42,406 nt of DNA from Acidobacteriota bacterium (GTDB lineage: Bacteria; Acidobacteriota; Vicinamibacteria; Vicinamibacterales; UBA2999). The translations under genes were made by a program, and so were the position numbers. Under the pieces are notes generated by a model that saw only the letters and a list, made by a program, of their open reading frames with translations, ran no database searches and was not told where the DNA came from. The stretch spans positions 1-42,406 of the forward strand of contig QHWQ01000141.1 in assembly GCA_003222635.1 (NCBI GenBank), in the 5' to 3' direction. Below, in pieces: positions 35,079 through 42,406 of the stretch. The stretch's first letter is position 1. Every line of letters starts with the position of its first letter.

Positions 35079-35219
35079 ATGTTGTTGTCTGTCATCATCG
35101 TCATTGCAATCTGTGCGATCACCTCCGCCGTACGAGTAGCGAGGGGCGTGATCCCGACAGATCTCGGCTCGATGAGCGAGAAATGGATCGCCGATTACCG
35201 AGGGTCGCGCGAGTGGTAA
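35079..35219 (+). CDS. Small membrane protein with a SMSEKWIADYR tail
   Basis: 46 residues: one membrane helix (MLLSVIIVIAICAITSAVRV) followed by GVIPTDLGSMSEKWIADYRGSREW. The tail resembles a short conserved motif (DLGxMSExWLAEYR) that I recall from small membrane proteins near stress-gene clusters in other bacteria; that link is from memory. No strong SD is seen; the frame is open further upstream. It lies in an otherwise gene-poor stretch (34752-35293) in which I recognise nothing else. Confidence 0.45.
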   Translation: MLLSVIIVIAICAITSAVRVARGVIPTDLGSMSEKWIADYRGSREW

Positions 35220-35293
35220 CCGTCCATCCGGACTGGCTCGGATGACCTTTTTCGAATGGGCGTGGACGCGGTGGCCTCTATACGGCGGTGCGA

Positions 35294-35866
35294 TCAGCAG
35301 GATGCGCCTGGGGCTCGCCCGGCGTCCGGCGGACCCAGGGTGGCCGTGCACTCTCGTAATGGAGACACCTGCGCCAGGCGGACCGTGAACGTGCTTCCGC
35401 GTCCTTCGCCGGCACTCGCGGCGATGACCGTGCCACCGTGCAGCTCGACGAGCCGGCGAACGAGTGTCAATCCGATGCCAAGGCCGGCCTGCGTGTGATC
35501 GACTGTCCGATCCGCTCGCACGTACTGGTCGAAGATGAAGGGCAGCAGTGCCGCCGAGATACCCAGTCCCGTGTCCTCGATTTTGACCACCGCATCGTTG
35601 CCGTCGGCATGAAGAGACACGCGAATGTGTCCCCCTGGTTGCGTGTACTTGACCGCGTTGGCGACGATGTTGGTCAGCACCTGTGCGAGCCGCATGGCGT
35701 CGACGTCGACCCACGCGGGCTCCGTCCTGACCTCGATTGACCGCTTCAACTGGTCGTCGCATGTGAATGTCGCGACCGCGCTGCGTACCGCATCGGCCAT
35801 ATCGACCGTCTGCCGCTGCAATCGGATCTCTTCGGAGACGACGAGTCCGGTCTTCTGTTGCTGCAT
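35294..35866 (-). CDS. Orphan histidine-kinase ATPase domain, N-terminus missing
   Basis: 190 residues that are almost only a HATPase_c domain: N box QVLTNIVANAVKYTQPGG, G1 box EDTGLGIS, F box FIFDQYVRAD, G2 box GLGIGLTLVRRLVELHGG. The segment before it (RLQRQTVDMADAVRSAVATF) normally follows the HisKA helix with the phospho-acceptor His, and that part is absent. AAAGG lies at a normal distance from the ATG, just after the stop of a sortase relic, so it could be expressed, but it cannot autophosphorylate as a usual kinase. Another frame downstream contains RRILLI and RGHRV, perhaps the wreck of a receiver domain. Likely a remnant of a larger hybrid kinase. Confidence 0.6.
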   Translation of the reverse strand: MQQQKTGLVVSEEIRLQRQTVDMADAVRSAVATFTCDDQLKRSIEVRTEPAWVDVDAMRLAQVLTNIVANAVKYTQPGGHIRVSLHADGNDAVVKIEDTGLGISAALLPFIFDQYVRADRTVDHTQAGLGIGLTLVRRLVELHGGTVIAASAGEGRGSTFTVRLAQVSPLRECTATLGPPDAGRAPGASC

Positions 35867-35870
35867 AGCG

Positions 35871-35999
35871 TTACCTTTCACTGTGAGACCGTAAACTGTG
35901 GCCTCTGAACGTCGCATGCACCGTGAATCGCTTCGGCGCGCTGCCAACGAAGTAAAACGGATCGCACGTGATCAGCGTGAGCTCATTGGGATCTCGCAT
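35871..35999 (-). pseudogene. Class D-type sortase, C-terminal relic
   Basis: A 42-codon frame starting MRDPNELTLITCDPFYFVG and continuing SAPKRFTVHATFRG to a TAA. The ELTLITC motif holds the sortase catalytic Cys, and PFYFVGSAPKRF is the typical strand after it in class D sortases. Everything upstream, including the catalytic His, is gone. A signal-peptide relic of another exported protein lies directly upstream in a different frame, so a single deletion probably fused the two genes. Confidence 0.65.
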
Positions 36000-36103
36000 T
36001 GAAGGTCATGGTCGTTCGTCTTGCTCGCGGACTGCGCGAAGGCCGTCGTCGTACCAATGAAGAGAGCCGCGACGGCAAGAATGGCGACGACCGAGCGACT
36101 GAT
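35972..36103 (-). pseudogene. Signal-peptide relic of an exported, probable sortase-substrate protein
   Basis: The frame reads ISRSVVAILAVAALFIGTT, then AFAQSASKTNDHDLQ and soon ends. This is a complete-looking signal peptide followed by the SKTxDHD start that I recall from Acidobacteriota exported proteins with LPxTG-like tails. There is no start codon immediately before it, and the rest of the protein is missing; the sequence passes into the sortase relic. Confidence 0.5.
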
Positions 36104-36182
36104 ACACGCGCCTAACTGATCCTGACGCGCACCCTCAACCGCGGTGAGGGTTATCGCACATCGGCGCCAGGAGTCAGCGCCG

Positions 36183-36258
36183 ATGCCGACCTTCGTCGCG
36201 TCGTTGAACCAACTGGCCGACGCCGTCGTGGTCACGCTTGGTCCGAGGGACGCCCGAC
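36183..36258 (+). pseudogene. Inverted GroEL N-terminal scrap
   Basis: The plus strand reads SLNQLADAVVVTLGPRDAR, which matches GroEL residues of about 19-37 ([18 protein letters not shown]). It lies 14 bases beyond the groEL stop and in the opposite direction. The DNA differs at many positions from the groEL in this window, so it comes from another groEL copy rather than a direct duplicate. Confidence 0.5.
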
Positions 36259-36271
36259 GCCCGTTCCCGAC

Positions 36272-37800
<1,529 letters not shown>

Positions 37801-37862
37801 GAACGTGAACTCCAAGTGTGAATGTGGCGCCGAGCGTCCGAATGCGTCGGTCGTCGTGATAT

Positions 37863-38138
37863 TCAGGCGGCAGCCCCGGCACGTAGTGCCGGATCGATTG
37901 ACGACGATGTATGCGCGGCGAGCCACGCCGCATGGGCGGCGACGGTCGCCAGGCGGCCGGCGTCCCAACGCCAGCCGCACCGCGAGCAGTGCCAGTCTGC
38001 GCCAGCGCTAACGGCTTGGTTCGTCATGCTCCCATCCTCCGTGTGACACAAGGGACAGGTCGCGAGCCCGACGAGTTCCGGCTCGAGAGCGGACGGCGTT
38101 TTCAGAGCCGGGCCGGGCGCCACCATAGTTGAAATCAT
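37863..38138 (-). CDS. Small zinc-ribbon protein
   Basis: 91 residues with two Cys pairs, CPLC (28, 31) and CSRC (51, 54), spaced as a zinc ribbon, followed by GWRWDAGRLATVAAHAAWLAAH, a tail I recall from small proteins of unknown function in many bacteria. GAGGAG precedes the ATG at 38138. It lies 62 bases upstream of groES on the same strand, so it may be co-transcribed with the chaperonin genes. Confidence 0.65.
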   Translation of the reverse strand: MISTMVAPGPALKTPSALEPELVGLATCPLCHTEDGSMTNQAVSAGADWHCSRCGWRWDAGRLATVAAHAAWLAAHTSSSIDPALRAGAAA

Positions 38139-38332
38139 GCACTCCTCGTAACCCCGATGGAACGTCCGTCGAACCGAATGCGAGTCGCCCATCGAGCCTA
38201 GTGCAGAGGAACGCGCGGGAAGATCAGTCAGGCTCAGGAAAGCGATGCCCCATCAATGTACAGGCATCCTCGACGTTACGATGTTCACTTGTGGACAGTT
38301 CGACCGCGTGGAGTGGCCTACCATGAATATTC

Positions 38333-38524
38333 ATGACAACTCTGCAGATGGCAATACCAATCGCCGTTGAGGTCCTGGACACGCCAGAGGCGCAGGAAGC
38401 GCGTTGGATCGCGTGGAAGTCGAAGGGCGCCGCTGCCGATCGAATCACCCGGCGGCGCGTGCGAATCGCGTTCACGGCGATACTGATCGCGTTGGCGTGC
38501 GTGACGCTCGCGGCGATGCTGTAA
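38333..38524 (+). CDS. Small single-helix membrane protein
   Basis: 63 residues: an acidic/helical N-terminus (EVLDTPEAQEARWIAWKSKG), a basic RITRRRVR stretch and one C-terminal membrane helix (IAFTAILIALACVTLAAML). The topology would be N-terminus in the cytoplasm by the positive-inside rule. Divergent from the zinc-ribbon gene with about 195 bases between starts. No SD is evident. Confidence 0.5.
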   Translation: MTTLQMAIPIAVEVLDTPEAQEARWIAWKSKGAAADRITRRRVRIAFTAILIALACVTLAAML

Positions 38525-38556
38525 GAGCATCGCCACGGGGCCTCGTCGGTGCAGCA

Positions 38557-39252
38557 TCACGGTCGAAACGTGGGCTTGTTCGTCGATCGCGCCTTCTCCG
38601 CGGCAGCACGGCGATCATCCGTCTCCTTCTTTTCCCGCGCGGCCTCGCGCTGAGGTGCCTCGCTCGCATCCAGGACGAGCGCTCGTGCAGCCGCCGTGCG
38701 CACCAGCGCAGCGGTCGGTTCAGCCGTCACGACCAGGCGGAACCTTGTTGTGTACGAGGACAACCGGTACAACTTGACTGAGTCGTCCACGTTGCCCCAC
38801 TGCGCGATAAGCGTACCGGGATCGCCGTATGCGGACACCGCCGCCGGCCTCCGCGTCCCCGAGAGGAGGAGTGGGGAGCCGTAGATCGCGGAAACCGCCT
38901 CAATCATGTCGGCATCGCCGAGCCCCTCGGTCTGCGTTTGGTCGTAGTCGATGGTCACTTGAAAAAGGCGACTCTCATGGAAAGCGAAGACCATCTGCTC
39001 CACTGACTGGAGGTCTACAGGTGCCGGGCGTTGCGCGCCGTATTTTGGTCGCCACGTAAGCTCCTGGATAAGCGCAGGACGCTCGTGGATGACCTTCAGG
39101 TCCGATGCGGCGGTGCCAGTAAGCGTTGAGACTGCGGTGGCATCGCTACCGAGCTCGAACTCCCGGTAGTGACCGAAATCCTGGGCTGCAAGGGCAGTCC
39201 CGCACAGGACAATTCCCATCAGACCGATACCGGCAAATCCACAATTCGTCAT
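38557..39252 (-). CDS. Exported protein of unknown function
   Basis: 231 residues with a signal peptide ending GTALAAQ. The mature part contains FGHYREFELGSDATAVSTL, RPALIQELTWRPKY and LFQVTIDYDQTQTEGLGDADMIEAV (split), and ends with a charged, coiled-coil-like tail (REAAREKKETDDRRAAAEKA). I recognise no family. AAAGGA lies 9 bases before the ATG at 39252. Longer in-frame starts to 39342 exist but would bury the signal peptide. Confidence 0.65.
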   Translation of the reverse strand: MTNCGFAGIGLMGIVLCGTALAAQDFGHYREFELGSDATAVSTLTGTAASDLKVIHERPALIQELTWRPKYGAQRPAPVDLQSVEQMVFAFHESRLFQVTIDYDQTQTEGLGDADMIEAVSAIYGSPLLLSGTRRPAAVSAYGDPGTLIAQWGNVDDSVKLYRLSSYTTRFRLVVTAEPTAALVRTAAARALVLDASEAPQREAAREKKETDDRRAAAEKARSTNKPTFRP

Positions 39253-39366
39253 TGACTGATGTCCTTTGAGAAAACGCTGGTGCCCGCTCGCGAAATGCTT
39301 TGCTCCGTTGCGACCAGTCGCGGAAGCACGGGTCGTGAGCACCGCGTGTCAGTATGCGGAAACAAT

Positions 39367-39543
39367 CTAACGAATGCCTGCACGGTGCGATGTCCCAAAC
39401 GGAACATCCCGACAGACGCGCCCGTTCGAGAACCGCCGCTCGGAGATCCTCAGGCCGGAGTACCGCACGAGCAAGATCATCGCGCGTAGGCGCTTGCGAT
39501 TGCCGTCTTTGAACCGGCCTTTGGCCGAGAATCCGTCCGCGAC
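39367..39543 (-). pseudogene. Tyrosine-recombinase (integrase) scrap
   Basis: The minus strand reads VADGFSAKGRFKDGNRKRLR, then AMILLVRYSGLRISERR and on to a stop. LLxRYSGLRI is the box I motif of phage-type integrases, with the catalytic Arg in GLRI. After about ten more residues the similarity ends, and box II (HxLR, Tyr) is absent. The rest of the 39343-39758 gap holds nothing I can identify. Confidence 0.5.
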
Positions 39544-39758
39544 TCTGGTGTCCTTGGTACTGGACGTGCACCGCAGCGTCCTCGAGGACCTATGGCAGAC
39601 ACGGCATGCGCAATGTGTCGAGCGAAATTCTGCGATGACGATCGCATGCGGTCTACGAATGCTTCAGCTCCGAATTTATTTTGTCTGACATCGCCAGACA
39701 TTTCTCCGGCCTTCACCAGACTATCGGCCAAACTCCACGCACATCCCGCGAGGTTGTA

Positions 39759-42406
39759 ATGTCAGCCCGACTACTTTCGCTGCTGTCGATGCTTCTGGTC
39801 GTGCTCTCGGTTCCTCAACCGTTCACGAGAATAGTCTCCGCAGCCTCGGATCCGTGCGCGACGCCCGCCAATCCGATCGCGTGCGAAAACTCGAAGCCGG
39901 GAAGTGCGCAAAGCGGGTGGGACCTGCCAGACGGCCTCGGCAGCGCGACGATTGAGGGATTCGCCGCCGACATCAGCGTCAACGTCGGAGACCGCGTCGC
40001 GTTCAAAGTGAACACGAACGCGTCCGCGTACCGCATCGACATCTATCGGCTCGGATATTACGGCGGGCTTGGGGCGCGCAAGATCGCGACCGTCCGTCCG
40101 ACGGCGCCGCTTCCACAGATGCAGCCGCCGTGTGCCTTCGACACCAACACGCGTCTGACCGATTGTGGCAACTGGCTGGAATCCGCGTCGTGGATGGTGC
40201 CGGTCGGCGCTGTCTCCGGCGTGTACATCGGAAAACTGGTGCGCGAGGACGGCACCGCAGGCGTCAATCACATCATCTTCGTCGTGCGTAACGACCTCAG
40301 TCAGTCGGACCTGCTGTTCCAGACATCCGACGCGACGTGGCAGGCCTACAACCGGTACGGGGGCTACAGCTTTTACTACCCGTCTACCTCATCGCGCGCG
40401 TACAAGGTGAGCTACAGCCGGCCTTTCATCACACGGGACTGCTGCGACGAAACGTTCTTCTTTTCGGCCGAGTACCCGATGCTGCGGTGGCTCGAAGCGA
40501 ACGGATACGACGTCAGCTACTTCACCGGCGTCGACACCGCGCGGCGCGGCGGCCAGCTTCGACAGCATCGCGTCTTCCTCTCGGTTGGACATGATGAATA
40601 CGTGTCGGGCGAGCAGCGCGCGAACATCGAAGCCGCCGGCATTCACCTCGCATTTTTCAGCGGCAACGAACTGTTCTGGAAGACCCGCTGGGAGCCGAGT
40701 CTCGATGGAAATCCGTACGGCACGCTCGTGTCGTACAAGGAGACGTACGCAAGCGCGAAGATCGATCCGAGCCCGAGCTGGACCGGCACATGGCGCGATC
40801 CCCGCTTCAGTCCCCCGTCCGACGGCGGACGGCCGGAGAACGCGCTGACGGGGACGTTGTACACGGTGAACTGCTGCCAGTCGGAAGCCGATCAGAACTT
40901 CTCGATTCAGGTGCCGGAGCCATTCGGCAAGTTTCGGCTCTGGCGAGACACGAGCGTGGCGGCGCTCGCGGCGGGGACCACGGCGGTGTTCCCACCTGGG
41001 ACGCTTGGCTACGAGTGGGACGAGGACATCGACAACGGAGCGCGTCCTGCAGGACTGGCGCAGCTGTCGTCAGCCACGTACAACGTTGGTCAACGGCTGA
41101 TCGATTACGGCAATACCAGCAGTCCCGGGCCGGCCACGCATCATCTCACGCTCTACCGCCAGAGCAACGGCGCGCTGGTGTTCGGCGCCGGAACGATCCG
41201 CTGGGCGTGGGGTCTCGACGCGACGCACGACTATCCGAATCCGCCGGTCGACATCAGGATGCAACAAGCCACGGTGAATCTGTTCGCTGACATGGGCGTG
41301 CAGCCGGCGTCGATCCAGCCGGGGCTCGTGCCGGCGATGATATCGGGCGATGCAGCCTCGCCCGCGTCGACCATCGATCCGCCGACCAGCGCATTCGGCC
41401 TCCAACAGCCCGCCACAATCACCGGCAGCGCGGCCGATTTCGGCGGAGGCCTCGTCGCCGGCATTGAAGTCTCGGTCGACGGTGGAGCGACATGGCATCC
41501 AGTGTCCGGGTGGGCGCCAGGGCAGAGCCGATGGACGCATACGTGGACGCCGGCACATGCAGGGACGGTCACCATCAAGACCCGCGCTGTCGACGACAGC
41601 GCGAATCTGGAAGTGCCCGGCGCCGGGATCACTGTCACCGTTGCATCGCGACCGTGTCCGTGCTCGATTTGGAGCGCGAACACCGTGCCGGCGGTCGCGT
41701 CGAGCGGCGATACGAGCGCCAACGAGTTAGGCTTGAAATTCCGTACGGATACCGGCGGGTTCATCACCGCGGTCCGTTTTTACAAGGGAGCCGCCAACAT
41801 TGGCCAGCACGTCGGCCATCTGTGGACGAATGGCGGCACGCTGCTCGGCACGGTCACGTTCTCCAACGAGACCGCATCGGGTTGGCAGCAGGCCGACTTC
41901 TCGTCTCCAATTCCGGTGTCCGCTGGACAGACCTACGTGGTCTCGTACTTCGCACCGGGCGGCGGCTACTCACAGGACACCGTCTATTTCGCGTCTGCGG
42001 GCGTCGCCAGCTCGCCCTTGTTCGCCCTCGCGGCAAATGTCGACGGGGCCAACGGCGTCTATCGCTACGGCAGCAGCGGATATCCGAGTCTCGCGGGCTA
42101 CGCATCATCGAACTACTGGGTGGATGTCGTGTTCACCAGCGCAGCACCGCCGCCACCTCCGCCGACCGGGGTATCGGCAACGGCGATTTCATCGACGCAG
42201 ATCAATGTCGCGTGGCAGGCCAGCACGGGCGCGAGTGGTTATCGGGTGGAGCGTTCGGGCGACGGCACGAACTGGACGACAGCCGGCACCACCGCGGGCG
42301 CCACGACCTTCAGCAACACCGGCCTGACGCCGTCCACGACGTACCGGTATCGGATCATTGCGACGAGCGCGAACGGCGATTCAGGGCCATCGGCCATCGC
42401 CACCGC
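39759..42406 (+). CDS. Exported DMFase-like protein with DUF4082 and fibronectin III domains (3' end outside window)
   Basis: 882 codons are visible and the frame is still open. GAGG lies 5 bases before the ATG; signal peptide ending SAAS. Residues of about 35-520 resemble the C-terminal domain of the N,N-dimethylformamidase large subunit: YRIDIYRLGYYGGLGARKI, SDATWQAYNRYGGYSFYYP, FSAEYPMLRWLEANGYDVSY, LSVGHDEYVSGEQR and AFFSGNELFWKTRWE. An Ig-like dimerisation-type domain follows (VSVDGGATWHPVSGWAPG), then DUF4082 (SANELGLKFRTDTGGFITAVRF, split) and a fibronectin III domain (GVSATAISSTQINVAWQAS). Amidase activity is unproven in these exported proteins. The repeat-like tail suggests a surface or secreted role. 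Confidence 0.82.
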   Translation, partial: MSARLLSLLSMLLVVLSVPQPFTRIVSAASDPCATPANPIACENSKPGSAQSGWDLPDGLGSATIEGFAADISVNVGDRVAFKVNTNASAYRIDIYRLGYYGGLGARKIATVRPTAPLPQMQPPCAFDTNTRLTDCGNWLESASWMVPVGAVSGVYIGKLVREDGTAGVNHIIFVVRNDLSQSDLLFQTSDATWQAYNRYGGYSFYYPSTSSRAYKVSYSRPFITRDCCDETFFFSAEYPMLRWLEANGYDVSYFTGVDTARRGGQLRQHRVFLSVGHDEYVSGEQRANIEAAGIHLAFFSGNELFWKTRWEPSLDGNPYGTLVSYKETYASAKIDPSPSWTGTWRDPRFSPPSDGGRPENALTGTLYTVNCCQSEADQNFSIQVPEPFGKFRLWRDTSVAALAAGTTAVFPPGTLGYEWDEDIDNGARPAGLAQLSSATYNVGQRLIDYGNTSSPGPATHHLTLYRQSNGALVFGAGTIRWAWGLDATHDYPNPPVDIRMQQATVNLFADMGVQPASIQPGLVPAMISGDAASPASTIDPPTSAFGLQQPATITGSAADFGGGLVAGIEVSVDGGATWHPVSGWAPGQSRWTHTWTPAHAGTVTIKTRAVDDSANLEVPGAGITVTVASRPCPCSIWSANTVPAVASSGDTSANELGLKFRTDTGGFITAVRFYKGAANIGQHVGHLWTNGGTLLGTVTFSNETASGWQQADFSSPIPVSAGQTYVVSYFAPGGGYSQDTVYFASAGVASSPLFALAANVDGANGVYRYGSSGYPSLAGYASSNYWVDVVFTSAAPPPPPPTGVSATAISSTQINVAWQASTGASGYRVERSGDGTNWTTAGTTAGATTFSNTGLTPSTTYRYRIIATSANGDSGPSAIAT

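Noticed and set aside
37801-37862. Possible CIRCE (HrcA) element upstream of groES
   Set aside because: Neither half-site of TTAGCACTC-N9-GAGTGCTAA is present; only an unrelated GAGTGC occurs near 38138.
39374-39688. A 104-codon plus-strand frame in the gap before the DMFase-like gene
   Set aside because: No SD, no family and Arg-rich composition; the minus strand here carries the integrase scrap instead.

Overview
The window looks like chromosomal DNA from a soil or sediment Acidobacteriota, most likely of the Vicinamibacteria type. This is inferred from high GC, many exported proteins, an Oar-like TonB receptor with a carboxypeptidase-regulatory N-terminus, two DUF5916 proteins, a DUF6152 protein, a MmgE/PrpD relic, and dispersed palindromic repeats (the GTCCGGCTTCAGCCGGAC type) sitting inside genes. 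I saw no rRNA, tRNA, CRISPR array or intact mobile element.

Layout. 1-8830: a partial exported protein, a lipoprotein metallo-beta-lactamase-fold hydrolase, two DUF5916 outer-membrane proteins flanking a sorbosone-dehydrogenase-like protein, and a broken MmgE/PrpD gene. 8846-13407: a shortened PepSY-type membrane protein, an exported protein with an LPxTG-like tail, a beta-barrel protein, a protein with an HExxxH motif, an exported protein of unknown function and a small membrane protein that needs a CTG start. 13448-18719: a VOC-fold protein, a PHB-depolymerase-like esterase, the Oar-like receptor and a yeast-type cytosine deaminase. 18835-25227: a 1968-residue subtilase with two exact-length 252-residue repeat units, preceded by a separate gene that encodes only the I9-type propeptide. 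25380-27082: a two-domain cupredoxin and a SCO1/SenC copper chaperone. 27183-33902: a MetE-like methyltransferase, two exported proteins (one DUF6152), a lipoprotein, a B3-like metallo-beta-lactamase-fold enzyme, a lytic transglycosylase with a LysM-like tail, and a small membrane protein. 34002-39252: a SUMF1-like protein and a stress-type block (zinc ribbon, GroES, GroEL, orphan histidine-kinase ATPase domain) mixed with gene relics. 39759-end: a large exported DMFase-type protein with DUF4082 and fibronectin III domains, cut by the window edge.

The most striking feature is a recurring pattern of internal deletions. GroEL lacks exactly the stretch corresponding to E. coli residues 55-174, including the ATP loop. 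The MmgE/PrpD gene lacks about 70 codons and changes frame. The PepSY protein lacks its periplasmic part. A sortase-substrate gene and a class D-type sortase gene are collapsed to a signal peptide next to a 42-residue sortase C-terminus. The histidine kinase lacks its dimerisation part. A diverged GroEL N-terminal scrap lies inverted beside groEL, and a tyrosine-recombinase scrap lies at 39.4-39.5 kb. This is either a locally decaying genome or an amplification/assembly artefact; read mapping would decide. The LPxTS tail on an intact protein plus the sortase relic suggests that this lineage has, or had, a sortase-type anchoring system.
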